Shown in pieces: positions 10,691 to 22,725 of a stretch of DNA of 64,000 nucleotides (position 1 is its first letter; each line of letters begins with the position of its first letter). This stretch comes from Bemisia tabaci. Its lineage: Eukaryota; Arthropoda; Insecta; Hemiptera; Aleyrodidae. Position numbers and translations under genes: made by a program. The stretch spans positions 50,970,411 through 51,034,410 of the forward strand of contig NC_092796.1 in assembly GCF_918797505.1 (NCBI RefSeq), written 5' to 3'. Below the pieces are notes generated by a model, which was not told the origin of the DNA, searched no databases, and saw only the letters and a list, made by a program, of their open reading frames with translations.

Positions 10691-12682
10691 TTTTAGTATA
10701 CACCCTGACCATTTAAAAATGTCATCCCTTAAATGTCACTTCACAGGGGCATTCCGCAAAGTCTTGGATCCTCAGGATAAAAAGTGTTATTTTCCTCGTT
10801 GGGGCACTATAAGATCCTGCCTTAAATTAATATTTATATAATTTTGCCATGGATGGATTCAGCGCCTGAAATTATGATTGATAGCCACTTTTCATAAGAT
10901 TTGGTCCACCATCGTCTCAAAAATCCAGAAATAACGATAACATTTAAGGGAATGTCGATGAGGAGGAGCTTTTGGAAGAACTTCATGAAGAGAGTTGTAT
11001 TATTTTGAACCATAAGACACACCCTTGAAGTTTGGTATTTTAACTCAAGGACATCATGTATTATATCCCTCAAATCCAAAACTAATATCGTGAAACTCGC
11101 CAATAAATATCTGCAAATAGTAATTTAATATCCGCAGCATTTCATTATGTTTATTGATCGTGTTTCATGTATTCTGATTTCTTGTTTCATTCTGGAAACT
11201 AAATATAGGAGTAAATGGGTTTAGAAAACTCAGCTGTATAAGAATGAAAATAATTTCAAGATGGAATGTGTGCAGTTATTATTTTACAAAGTATATGCTT
11301 CAATCGAAGTTAAGAAAGAACTTTCATTAGTCCCTTTAATGCTGCAAGCAAATTGTTTCACGCAGGCACAATAAGTTCGCCTCTTTGAGACCGAAGAATT
11401 TCACTCCAGGGAGATGGAGGTCTCATCTGGGCTTTATTACGTCAGAATGAATATCACCTCGGGAATCGCAGTGCACAGGAGAGTTATTAAATGAAAATAT
11501 ACTTCGAATCTAAATATTATCCGCCGGTTGATTTTTGGAGTGCAGGCACTTTCATCCCGAAACGCTGGTTTAAAATTGATTAAATTTTTCTCAAAGGCTT
11601 CCGAACGATTATATAATTGATTAGCGGAAGAAAGAGGGACAACAATTAATCCGCCCTGTTACTCGTCGCCATTTTATTCCAAATCGTTCTTTTCTCGGTA
11701 ATATTGTCCCGCGTTACGCAGTTGCCGCATTAATTGGCCCGATCCTAAAACATGAAATGCCTTTCAGTAAAGTTTTGGAGCATTCAGGGAGGCTTATTTT
11801 TATTCGATTCCATTAAATACTATTTTAGCTAATTTAAATATTTTAAGTCTTGAAGATATTTTTCACGAAAATCCCTTCGAAAGTTTTAGTCTGGGCACCA
11901 GAAATTGCACTAACTGACAAGTCGTTTTTCTTCTCTCAATTTTTAGTTAACATTTTTGTATACTAGCGGCAAGAAGCGTTGAGCATTTAACCTCAGACAG
12001 CTGTAAAAGGAGTATAATTTTTCTGAAATTGTATCAATGTTCCTTTCATCTCAGCATTTTAAAAAATTGTCACTTCCCCTAGAAGTATACAATTTTTCCT
12101 ATAGTTTAATCAGGACAACTTGAAGGCGTCTCAATATGAATGAAGTAATACTGTCAGATCCACCTAGTCGGGTGTCTTGAAGGAGTTTCCCAAGACTTTA
12201 GGCACACAATAGGATCAGCTCTTGCCAGCTCAATTCGCACACATTATTGTGGTTTATCAGTGAACAATAAAAGCATTAATCTATACTCAGCTTTTTTGCG
12301 CCGCTTCAAACGGAGCCGAGTCGACGCCAACAGAATTAGCTGTAGGTGTAATAAGCACCTTGTTGCCAAATGGTGCGTGCACGTTTTTTGACTCCCATGA
12401 GGAAGGGTAAGTGCCCCAGTTATGACTATTACTCGTAAAGAAGCAAATATATTCTATACTATATGTAATATATTTCCTCCTCTGGCACCTGTATACTTGA
12501 TGTCAGGTTTGGCTTGACCCCTCCTTCCCCCTCCCCCATCTTCAGGTACGTGTGTCATGCATCCTTTGATACCCCCCCCCCCCCATCCGAAACTTGACGT
12601 GATATAGAGTCGGGGCCTCTTAAATTTTTTAAATTTTTCTTGGCTTCTTCGGACGGACAGCATATCCACATTGTCCCTCACC
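10691..12682. other. No gene recognised; apparently single-copy AT-rich DNA
   Basis: One open stretch of about 95 codons on the minus strand (10834-11103) has a hydrophobic middle but no ATG, family motif or codon bias that would support it. 12485-12600 carries a C-rich stretch including a 13-C run at 12572-12584. Confidence 0.4.
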
Positions 12683-13020
12683 AATGGGTCAATTGCGCTG
12701 GTCACAGAATCGTGTTTTGATGCTTTATTCTTGTAAATCAGCTAAAAATAATATCTATTTAAACAGAAACTTTCCAAGTTGAATATTAACCGAGATATCT
12801 CGCCTTTAAAAACTTGATTTATGACGTCATCCACCGCGGTAGTACGCACCACGTTATGCATAATTGCGGTGGATGACGTCAAAACCCCGACTTTTCAAAG
12901 GACGATAGCTCCATTAAGCATGAACGTAGAAAGTTGCTTTCGTAGATCTTATTCTTTTTAACGGATCTAAAAGAATTAAGTATCAAAACACAATTATGTG
13001 ACCAGCGCAACTGACCCATT
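12683..13020. mobile_element. Foldback element, 338 bp
   Basis: The outer arms AATGGGTCAATTGCGCTGGT and ACCAGCGCAACTGACCCATT are complementary with one mismatch, and pairing continues through ATCGTGTTTTGATGCTT / AAGTATCAAAACACAATT. The centre has a second palindrome, GACGTCATCCACCGC / GCGGTGGATGACGTC. Confidence 0.85.
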
Positions 13021-13289
13021 GAAGCGCTGGATGCAGAAAGGGCATTTTTTGGTTGTGGTATCTCAGGATCCTCGTTAGCGTTTTATCCAATAAATAATAA
13101 AAGAAAATGCATGGAATTCTTTGAAACTTTTACTAAATTTTCTTCATTATTTTACAATGCTGAAAACTAAAAATTTGAGAAAATTCACCGAATAGTTTCC
13201 TCGCTGAATTATAAATCAGAAGAATTGCCTTTTCTGCACCCAGCGTCTCAATTCGACGACGCTTTTGAAAACATGCGCAGGATATTGAA

Positions 13290-13516
13290 CACTAGAAAAA
13301 AAACACATTGGACCTAGGAACCAGACTCTTAAAACATCGACAAGAAAAAATACTCTTGATTCAATCAGATTTGAGCTTAAATCAAGAACCAATCCTCTTA
13401 ATTTGAACGGATTTCCTTTTGATTTAAGCTTAAATTTGGTTGAATCAAGAGTCCTTTTTCTTGTCAATGTTTTCAAGAGTCTGGACTCTAGATCCAATGT
13501 GTTTTTTTTTCCAGTG
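13290..13516. mobile_element. Palindromic MITE, family C, copy 3
   Basis: Bounded by CACTAGAAAAAAAACACATT and TTTTTCCAGTG. The internal CTTGATTCAATCAGATTTGA / TTGGTTGAATCAAG arms are present. Open frames on both strands encode the same LESRLLKTLTRK-like string because the element is palindromic. Confidence 0.9.
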
Positions 13517-13880
13517 AAAGAAAAGAAGAAAGAAAGAAATAAACGATTAACAATTACTTGTAAATTCCATATTTCTCGTAAAGATACGAGTATTTTTACG
13601 TTGCACGATGTTTCGTCGAAGAGTGACTATACCGTGCTTTTGCCCGGCGCCGAACATGAGATACCTCCGTCACGGATGAGTGCCCTTTTCCAGGACATTG
13701 AATAAAATTCGACGTAAAGGCTTGATAAGTGGAAAACCGCACGCGCTCGGGCTAGGGGATGCCGCAGAACCAAGTTTGCCGCATAACCCGCAGACTTGGT
13801 TTTTCGTCCTCTTTTTTATAATCTTAACGTGGAGCGATTAAGTTTTGCTCCTCGCGTCGTCTCGTCGTTCTACCCGAGTT

Positions 13881-14133
13881 CTGCCGCGCTGAGGAAGAAC
13901 GCCGTATCAACACTCCAGAGTTGCCAAACTTCCTCCGATAAAATGTTTATTTTTGAGGAAAGCTATGGATATTTTCCCTCGAAATTTTCAGGAACTTTAG
14001 AGGAAATTGCGAACAAAATTATCTGAAAAATTGGAAGGATAATATTCATAAGTTCACCAGGTAATTCGTGTTTTATCGAAGGAAATTTGGCAACGCCTGA
14101 AGGTTCATACGGCGTTCTTCCTTAGCACGGCAG
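13881..14133. mobile_element. MITE family A, copy 3, with 4-bp target duplication
   Basis: Ends CTGCCGCGCTGAGGAAGAAC and the complement GTTCTTCCTTAGCACGGCAG. AGTT occurs immediately outside both ends (13877-13880 and 14134-14137), which fits a 4-bp target-site duplication. Confidence 0.9.
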
Positions 14134-14732
14134 AGTTGAAGACTCGGAGCCCGAGGCTATCCCGTGCCAAGTCTTGTGCTCGGGTTTTCTGTCTCCTCAA
14201 AGCTTCCTCCTTCGCTTTCATCTTCCACTCTTATCCCCCCTGTCGGCACCACCCCCCCCCACCCCACCCCCCTCCGACCACTTGAACCCCTTCGCCTTGC
14301 AGTAAAGTAAATGAACCTGCAAACTTTTGCCGTAAAGGAAACTTTCCGGGCTCGTAATTTTTTCGGAGAGAGATGAACAACTAATCACCGGAGTAGAGCG
14401 GAGTTTATGAGTTTAAAAATTAGCGTTCCGATGGCCCGGGGGGTGGTCGGGGGTGGGCCGGAGGGGTGTCGCAGGAAGAAAAGCTGCGAGCACTGCTCCA
14501 CTCCGCAGTTATTAGTCGGCGGGAGCCCGCCGCCGACAAAGAGAACTTCCTTGAGGACCCGCGCTTATGAGCGTTTTCTCCGTGTCGCGCTCGGAACGTG
14601 TAGTTTATTTTATTTTTCTGTGTCCAACTGGAAAACTTCATTCTTGTTCCCCCGCTCCAGGCACTTGATGGTGAATTTTCAGAGAGCCTCACTTTTGAAC
14701 CGACAGGATTGACAAAAAAAAAACTTAGCAGG
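14134..14732. other. No gene recognised; C-rich and GC-rich stretch
   Basis: Contains a C-rich tract at 14238-14278 and a GC-rich patch around 14425-14580. Overlapping short frames on both strands are compositional. Confidence 0.4.
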
Positions 14733-14990
14733 GCCCTGAACCGGCGTACGACTAAATTTTAGATGGAGAATTTGCACGATGAAATGGTATTGCTTTATCT
14801 GAGTGTACTTAATGAGCTGATTTTGCAGTATTTTTCATAATTTTTTTCTGAATTTGGGAAATTGTAGGATGAAAAGATTTAAAAATGAGAAAATCTGCCG
14901 CCGCGTAACGTCACTTGGCAACATTTCCCATTCAAACACATGTAATTTAGCAGATTCCGTTATTCTGTTACATCTCCTCCAGTGATTGTT
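14733..14990 (+). repeat. Diverged outer arm (left) of the 14.7-19.45 kb inverted repeat
   Basis: ATGGAGAATTTGCAC, AATGAGCTGA, TTTTTCATAATTTTTT and ACACATGTAATTTAGCAGAT have reverse-complement counterparts at 19190-19452. By eye the match is clearly weaker than in the inner arms. It marks an older, longer inverted repeat around the younger core. Confidence 0.7.
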
Positions 14991-16190
14991 CAATGAGCCT
15001 CTAGACAGGGTAAGAACTGGAGGCTCTAAGCACATGAATCTGCATCAGAATTTCGCGTAGAATTCAATGGTACAAACGGGAATTCATGAAACCAACTAAT
15101 AAGCGAGATATTTGCGTAAATAGACTGCGCATTTTTGTAAATCCCGCTCGCCTAATATACGAATGACGTCACATTTGTAGCCAATAGGATTGTCGCAGCG
15201 CTGCGCAGCGCCGACTGAGCATCGGCCATCGAAAACGTCCAACGCTCCCAACGCCGGGATCGTAAACAAACGAAAATTGATAACAGGAAGGACCCAAGCA
15301 CCCAAGCAACTCGAAATCTTTTAATTTTCATTAATTACAGTCCATGTTCGACTTCAAGAAAGCATTTGACAACCATTTTCCTCGTATTTTATAACCTGGA
15401 GCCACAGCCTATCGGCTCATTGTAATGTGCACTCTGAGAATCAGTTCCACAAGTCCAAACCCTGACATTCTTTTCTTTGACCATTCTCTTTTCATTCTCG
15501 CCACAATTTAAGTGTTATGCAGTTTCTTTATCTAAAATATGTGGTCTTGAATTCATTCAGGAGTCAGAAGTTTACCTTTCTTTTAGTATTACAGCCCTTT
15601 GACCCCTCAAACTTCACCGATATGACCTCATGTAGTTCAAGGTTTCTCTGGCCCGAACCGAGTGATTACACATCTGAGGTGTGTCTCATGGTTCTTCAAA
15701 TTAGCAGTTTAGAACTAAATTAGGGACTACAGTGACTCAATCCAGTTCTGCTTTCTTGTTCAATGTTTGTTATCAGTGTCTGTTCTTTTACGTGACCAAT
15801 CTAGTGCATGCACTGTTACGCTATAAGTACAGGTATTATTGCTTTTTTCCTGCTGTCAGACCTTTTTCTTAAGCCTGCTGATTCACCACAGAATCTGCCC
15901 TAGTTGTGTAAATAATTTGGTGTGTAGTTATTGAGTTAATACCTCCTTGCGGTGATGCAAACTTTCTCAGATCCGTCATAAGTGGGTATTGCATTTAGAC
16001 GATCACTCGGACCAGATGAAATCACTGCTCTAGCAGCTTCAAATTTATACTTTGATCTCTGATTCACTAATAAATAACACTTTATGGTGTCATTTATATT
16101 TAATCAGTTCAAAGCTAATTCGACAATGAATCATCAATGGTCCGATCGAAAAAGGAATTTTCTGGTGCGTGCTACGGCTGAATCGACATT
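14991..16190 (+). repeat. Left arm of indel-free 1.2-kb inverted repeat
   Basis: Every position checked pairs with its partner at coordinate 33793 minus position, from CAATGAG at 14991 to beyond 16141, so no insertion or deletion separates the arms. The first difference I saw is at 16175, and identity collapses around 16190. The arm contains a TGACGTCA site (15164), a CCAAT box (15181) and a GCGCTGCGCAGCGC palindrome (15198). Short frames in it are duplicated exactly in the other arm and show no protein family. Confidence 0.92.
15164..15211 (+). promoter_or_regulatory. CRE-like, CCAAT and GC-palindrome cluster in repeat arm
   Basis: TGACGTCA (15164-15171), CCAAT (15181-15185) and GCGCTGCGCAGCGC (15198-15211) lie within 48 bp in a locally GC-rich segment. 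The mirror copy is at 18582-18629. These are known animal promoter motifs, but promoter activity here is inference and no transcript is defined. Confidence 0.35.
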
Positions 16191-17602
16191 ACCTACAACT
16201 CAACTTTCGAAAGCATGAACCTTAAAAAAATTCATCAGGAACTGGTACTTGGTAAGTAATAATTATGTTAGCACTCTCCTATTTCTGAAGAGATGTGTGT
16301 CCTGTAAATTTCAGAATATACTCTCCTGCCATATATCTAAAGAGGAATACAACATCTCAAGTGGGTGAAGTTATAAAATTGTGGAAATTGGTCATTTAAA
16401 GGGCTTTTCTGCTCGAAGACATGACTGAACCAATCTGAAAGCTGTGAGTTACGAATGATGGAGGGTCCAAGGTGTCTTCCCTGCTTTAAAAGATAAGGAA
16501 TTGTGCCTCAGGCCTTAAATGCTATTGGAAATTCCAAACATTGTGAATTCAAATGCACGCTACACTTCATCAATGAATATGGAAATTTGTCTCAGAGAAA
16601 ATCTGATAAGACCATTCTGGTAGTTATTTATTCCTGGTTTCTTAATTTCAGAATTTTTGTATTCTAGTTATCATCAAATGCTAATCAACAGATATTGCAC
16701 AAAACAGTTGCTAATTATTTGAGGATTCATTTCTTAATCAGTATGTTTTATGTGTTTCATGCAGCGACGAGCCTTACTGAATTTCATGAAATGAAGTGAT
16801 CACACCTACTTACAGCAACATAGTTAGGTCATCCTCCAAGCGTTAAGAAAATATTTTTCCTCTCTTTTAAGAATTCAGGGCGAGTAAAACCTGCTCAACA
16901 AAAGTTTGTGTAAGATTGTTCCATTCAAAATCACCTAAGAATCATTTCAATGGTAAAGTTGCCAACGATTCCTATTGAAAGTCGTTTGGTTCACTGAATT
17001 TTTCAGGTACCGAAAGATGAAAGGATCTTGAAAAGTCATAGAATTACATCCCACCATGAAAACAAGTTGGGAAAAACAGTTCAGATTGACCAGGGATGAC
17101 ATTTGTAACATTTACTTCTCAAACCAATCTAATGGCCAAACATAGGTATCATTTGCAAAACGTGTAAATTACATATCCTGAATACGTTGCTCAAACTTTC
17201 TACATCCAGTTCAGATTTTCAAAGGGAAGCAAGTCAGCATATTGTTTGAATTAATTACTGAATTTTCTGCCCATGTAGAGGAAAAATATCACATTTCAGA
17301 GATTTTGTTGAATGATTTTTTAATTGAGAAATTAAGAGGAACAGGAAGTCTGAAACTTTGTGAATTTAGGTAAGTGGTTTCCCAGTTTAGCCTTGTCATT
17401 AACATCCTCTTTTTGCCATGAATGATTATCCACAAACGTAAGCATACTCACACTAACTGTCCAACAACAGATCCGTATGTACCCTGGTGATACCTTAGTA
17501 ACTTCAGATATCTTACCTTTTGAACTACTTGAATGGTTGAAAAATATTTTCACTTCAAGACGGATGGTCATGTCCTGATTGAAGCTTTCGAAAATTGAAT
17601 GT
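16191..17602. other. Spacer between the 1.2-kb inverted arms
   Basis: About 1.4 kb of AT-rich DNA. Apart from the exon-like stretch at 17517-17685, no gene, transposase or repeat was recognised. Confidence 0.5.
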
Positions 17603-17685
17603 AGTGTCGATTCAGCCATAGCACGCACCAGAAAATTCCTTTTTCGATCGGACCATTGATGATTCATTGTCGAATTAGCTTTGAA
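17517..17685 (-). CDS. Weak candidate exon of unknown function
   Basis: On the minus strand a possible acceptor (ATTTAATCAG) is followed by an ATG (17665-17667) in an open frame starting MNHQWSDRKRNFLV. The frame runs about 50 codons to a good donor, G|GTAAGA, at 17516. It spans the inner edge of the right inverted arm. The left-arm copy has the same start but diverges and stops after about 30 codons. I do not recognise the product. It may be a decayed transposon exon or chance. Confidence 0.2.
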
Positions 17686-18802
17686 CTGATTAAATATAAA
17701 TGACACCATAAAGTGTTATTTATTAGTGAATCAGAGATCAAAGTATAAATTTGAAGCTGCTAGAGCAGTGATTTCATCTGGTCCGAGTGATCGTCTAAAT
17801 GCAATACCCACTTATGACGGATCTGAGAAAGTTTGCATCACCGCAAGGAGGTATTAACTCAATAACTACACACCAAATTATTTACACAACTAGGGCAGAT
17901 TCTGTGGTGAATCAGCAGGCTTAAGAAAAAGGTCTGACAGCAGGAAAAAAGCAATAATACCTGTACTTATAGCGTAACAGTGCATGCACTAGATTGGTCA
18001 CGTAAAAGAACAGACACTGATAACAAACATTGAACAAGAAAGCAGAACTGGATTGAGTCACTGTAGTCCCTAATTTAGTTCTAAACTGCTAATTTGAAGA
18101 ACCATGAGACACACCTCAGATGTGTAATCACTCGGTTCGGGCCAGAGAAACCTTGAACTACATGAGGTCATATCGGTGAAGTTTGAGGGGTCAAAGGGCT
18201 GTAATACTAAAAGAAAGGTAAACTTCTGACTCCTGAATGAATTCAAGACCACATATTTTAGATAAAGAAACTGCATAACACTTAAATTGTGGCGAGAATG
18301 AAAAGAGAATGGTCAAAGAAAAGAATGTCAGGGTTTGGACTTGTGGAACTGATTCTCAGAGTGCACATTACAATGAGCCGATAGGCTGTGGCTCCAGGTT
18401 ATAAAATACGAGGAAAATGGTTGTCAAATGCTTTCTTGAAGTCGAACATGGACTGTAATTAATGAAAATTAAAAGATTTCGAGTTGCTTGGGTGCTTGGG
18501 TCCTTCCTGTTATCAATTTTCGTTTGTTTACGATCCCGGCGTTGGGAGCGTTGGACGTTTTCGATGGCCGATGCTCAGTCGGCGCTGCGCAGCGCTGCGA
18601 CAATCCTATTGGCTACAAATGTGACGTCATTCGTATATTAGGCGAGCGGGATTTACAAAAATGCGCAGTCTATTTACGCAAATATCTCGCTTATTAGTTG
18701 GTTTCATGAATTCCCGTTTGTACCATTGAATTCTACGCGAAATTCTGATGCAGATTCATGTGCTTAGAGCCTCCAGTTCTTACCCTGTCTAGAGGCTCAT
18801 TG
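17603..18802 (-). repeat. Right arm of indel-free 1.2-kb inverted repeat
   Basis: The reverse complement of 14991-16190 with no length difference. The outer edge (CTCATTG at 18796-18802) coincides with the start of a family E element. The near-identity implies a recent duplication, ongoing conversion between the arms, or an assembly-made palindrome. Confidence 0.92.
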
Positions 18803-18942
18803 GACTACATTTTGCAATTTGGAACTACAGATTCCGGCCCAGTTTAAAAACAACATATGTGCCATTAGTTTCCCTATGCATATAAGTGGTTTTTCGGATG
18901 AGCCAGAATTTATAGGTCCAAATTGCAAAATGCAGTCCAATT
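18799..18942. mobile_element. MITE family E, copy 1
   Basis: Inverted ends ATTGGACTACATTTTGCAAT and ATTGCAAAATGCAGTCCAAT, with an inner AACAACATATGTGCCATTAG segment. It lies exactly where the inner inverted repeat loses identity. Other copies are at 34818, 58410 and 60247. Confidence 0.88.
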
Positions 18943-19189
18943 TACAAACCAAGGATACGCTTGTGCCCAGTTCTCTTCGTAGTTTCATTATAAAATATGC
19001 TGTGCGTGACCGTGACATATGAAAAGGAAAGGAACCTCTTTATATGCATAAACATCTAGCAAGAAGGGGTCAAAAGACAGTGGAGAAAAAAAAAGAGCAT
19101 ACATCAATGGAGAATTTGCAAGGGTCTGAAATTTGATGAATTTCCTGTTTAAGTGGAATCCTCTGAGTGAACTGAACACGAAGATACCC

Positions 19190-19452
19190 TTGATTCATAA
19201 ATTGAGCGATTATTAGAGGAGATATGACAAAATAACCGATTCTGCTAAAATACATGTGTTTAAATGGGAAATGCCGCCAGATGACGTCACAAGGCGGCGC
19301 ATTTTCTCACTTTTAAATCAATTTTTCTCCAATTTCCCATGTCAGAAAAAAATTATGAAAAATATTGTGAACTCAGCTCATTAGGCACTTTCAGATGAAG
19401 CAATAAAAAAATTGCGTGCAAATTCTCCATTTATGTCGACTACCAACCCAGG
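19190..19452 (-). repeat. Diverged outer arm (right) of the 14.7-19.45 kb inverted repeat
   Basis: The reverse-complement counterpart of 14733-14990 (AAATACATGTGTTTAAATGGG, TGACGTCAC, TTATGAAAAATATT, GCAAATTCTCCAT). About 250 bp of unrelated sequence plus the family E element separates it from the inner arm. Confidence 0.7.
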
Positions 19453-19604
19453 TATAGCACAGCATCATTAACTCATATGCACAAACTTACCACAGTTTTC
19501 TTAAATTTTAAATTAAAAAAATTAGAATTACAAGATCCTGATTTTCGAGGTTGCAAAGACTCGGCGATATTTGACCGCTGTCGCTAGAAAACCGTTGGTT
19601 CTAA

Positions 19605-19866
19605 CAATTCGACGACGTAAGTTGACAATCACATAACTCGTTTACGGTGTCTGAAAATCTCCGGTTCTGTTATTTTTTTAAAGAAGAACAAATTGACATC
19701 ATTCCTTGAAGTTTACGCAGAATTTTCTTCGCACAGAGAAGAAAAAGCACGGTAGTATTTAAGAATTGCTGTTGAGTAGTTTTCCGTTTAAAAAAATAAA
19801 GTATGACAGGAAGTCTGCGACGTCGCAAACCGAGTTATGTGATTGCCGACTTACACCGTCGAATTG
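19605..19866. mobile_element. Foldback element with AATTCGACG ends
   Basis: CAATTCGACGACGTAAGTTG with ACAATCACATAACTCG on the left pairs with CGAGTTATGTGATTGCCGAC and TTACACCGTCGAATTG on the right. It is non-coding. Confidence 0.8.
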
Positions 19867-22550
19867 TGAAACGGTACATTATTTTTCTTTATGCGGCAGA
19901 ACATAAAATACCCTTGCAAAGTCCATGCTGCATTTCAGTTTCCCTCAAAATTAACTTTTGAGATTTTGAAGCATTCGCCCTCAGATCACTCGTATTTTCC
20001 AACATGAAACCGTAATTAAGACTCATTACAGAAGAATACAATGCATAATCTATCGCTGAAAAAGGGACAAGAAGAGGCTTCAAGGGTGTTTGGAGTTTGC
20101 GAGGCCGGTGCATTCATAATTTAGACTTGCTGTTAGTGACAGACAACCGGAGACAGTGGTACAGGTGTCTATGGGAACGGGAGCAATGGATGGGATACAT
20201 TTTTAAGGAGAAAACATGTGCTTCAGAACGTGTAGTTGAGAGTTACTTTAAATTCTTAATCATACGCTTCGAATTGTGAACAGAGAATCGATTCACTGAG
20301 TGCTAATAGCTGTTGCCATGTCGTAGACATTAACTATCGTAATGCGATTTTTCCAATTCTTTACCACTCCGTCTGTGAGGCTTACACATTGAGAAAGAAA
20401 CTCAAATTCAATACGATCACTGATTATATTTATCTCTGTGGCAGCTTAAAGGAACTTTATGGGCTGCGTATAAAGTAAGGGAGGCGTTGGGGAAAGACCC
20501 CGTGCGTATGCGCTGTTACAAATCGACGTTTCTCTCGACGTAAGGGTGTAGCTCTTAGAGACCCTGTAGTCTAGAATTGTGAGAAGCAAAAAAAAGAAGA
20601 AGAAAAATACATCAAAATAAAAAATTCCCTCCAATTTTCTTCCTCTTTTTATTTAAACATAAGATATAAGGATGAAAATGGTATATGTACATCGGAAAAA
20701 GTGCCGCATAAGTTTTTTTGGATGGTTTCTTGAGGCGATTGGCGGTATCTCACTCATCACCTAAATCACGTTTATGTTAAAGAACAATAACAATACATCT
20801 ACCAAAAGAAAAATGCCTTTACATAATGTAAAATTTAGTGCACGGCGTAGATCAATATGAAATGTGTTTGCAGTGAATGAACTGTATATTTCCTTCTTGA
20901 GGGTGGTTAGCGCATCTCGCAAATGCTCCCGCATTAAAGTATGTTTCAGCTCTTAACAGAATTAATTCATACCGTTCATATAAATGAAGATTATTGTGGC
21001 AAATGTTTCACAAAAAAACTGAAAAATCTATTCATGAATTTCTGCTAAATTTGAACTCTCCAGTTCCATCGCGGCAAAAAGTATGTCAGCAGAAAAACAG
21101 CGCTAGCTGGGGCTACTTAGCTTGTTGATTTTCTAACCTATTCCAAACATCAGCTTGCATTATTAGCTCAGGTATAGTGCCCGGTTCGCAATTTTTCGAT
21201 GCTTTGAATGTTTTTTTTGCATTCGCCTCGAAATGAAGGAGAATGTAACGACTTTAAATTTCCAAAATGATTACTACTCGTTTCGTCCATCATTGTGAAT
21301 CAGTTTTTGTGGACGAATTTGCGGTTGGAGCGACTTGTGATCGTCAAAAATGTCCGCTTAGGATTATTCGTAACCCCTATCTATCTGTTATCTGTCCTTT
21401 TAAAAAATACTAAAGTAATATTTTAAAGTCAGTTCGAGGGGCCCTTGAATGAGAAAGATAAAATTTAGAGTCGGACCGAGCACCTAGACCTGGTGCATCA
21501 AGAGCTAGATGAAAGCAACTTTCATCTATATTCAAAAGAAATTTCCTCTTGGCGACAAATTCAACAATATATTCGGACCAAGTTTTATGAAAACGCATTA
21601 ATGTAGAACCGGAAAAAGAGGTTTGAAGTTTTATTCGTCCATAAGACTCGATGTTTAGGACAAAACTTAACGAATATTTTTTCGTTCAAAATATTTTCTT
21701 TCGGCTTTGAAATTTTGGAGAACGGATATTTACGAGCAGGTACATTCAAAATTACTCTCAACTCTCTTTTTCTGAATTGCAACTTGGTGCGTTTCTCTCA
21801 ATCTCGATCCATTTCTGCTTAAATCAAGCCACTTCCCCCCAGTATTCTTAAATCTTATTGATTTTATCAAAATTTGCTGTCAGGCGATGGAAATTGGCAA
21901 CCTTTGGAACGGCGGTTTTGTTTTGGTGACGAGATAAATCGTCGTCGTTTCCTCGCCGCGTTGACAATTGCTGGCGCGATGCGGTGCGACAGGGCGAAGA
22001 AAATTTCGCGCCATTTTTCAAGGGAACGAGAAAATTGCGCGTGAAGCGAAGGCTGAGCGCATGGAAACCGCGGGAGTATCGTAACTGCAGATCAAGTTAA
22101 CCCCCTAGAGCTCGGTTGCCACCACTCTCCAAGAGCCTGGTTTTTAGAGCCTCAGACCGCACGTCTCCTTTATAGTCGTGAATTTTCTTTTCTTTCTAAC
22201 CCCTTCTACTATAACGCATTTTAAGAAAGGAATCATGAGCGTTTGCTGTATTTTGAGAGAGGAGAGAGAGCCAGGCAGAAAATCACTGAACATCGGACTA
22301 ACATTGACCTAACGTGGTCTTAGAACGGTCAATTTCACGTGTGAATGGGTCAGGTGTGCTAGTTATATCATGTTTTTCATGGTTGCAAAATTTTGACAAG
22401 GGGAAAGTAATAACAATTCTTTTACACGTTCCTCTTATTGCTCTTTTAAATAGAAATACGAATGTTCCGTTTTTACGTGCGTATAACGGCACGCAGATTG
22501 AGAAAGGGTTTCAGCGCTACGATTTTCACTTGAAGCACCTTCGCATCTCT
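19867..22550. other. No gene recognised; CpG-rich pocket near 21.9-22.1 kb
   Basis: AT-rich non-coding DNA. The segment 21890-22090 is unusually CpG-rich (GATGCGGTGCGACAGGGCG, AATTTCGCGCC) for its surroundings and could be regulatory, but nothing defines it further. Confidence 0.4.
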
Positions 22551-22725
22551 CGTGATACTTTCGCACGCTACTTGCCTAGGTCAGTTACCTAGCCAAAATG
22601 TCAGTAAAAATGATCCTGTCAAGTGTAACAGTTTCGGTTCTTGAGTGCCTTCATCCCTCGTGATACTTCACGCATCCCACCACAAAGTTAGTTTAGTTGC
22701 CTAGTCGAAATGTCAGTCAAAAGTA
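22551..22725 (+). repeat. Imperfect direct duplication, period about 106 bp
   Basis: TCGTGATACTTTCGCACGC... CTAGCCAAAATGTCAGTAAA is followed by TCGTGATACTTCACGCATCC... CTAGTCGAAATGTCAGTCAA. It is an old tandem duplication without coding capacity. Confidence 0.6.

Noticed and set aside
10834..11103. Hydrophobic 89-codon minus-strand frame
   Set aside because: No ATG start, no recognisable transmembrane protein family and no splice partners.
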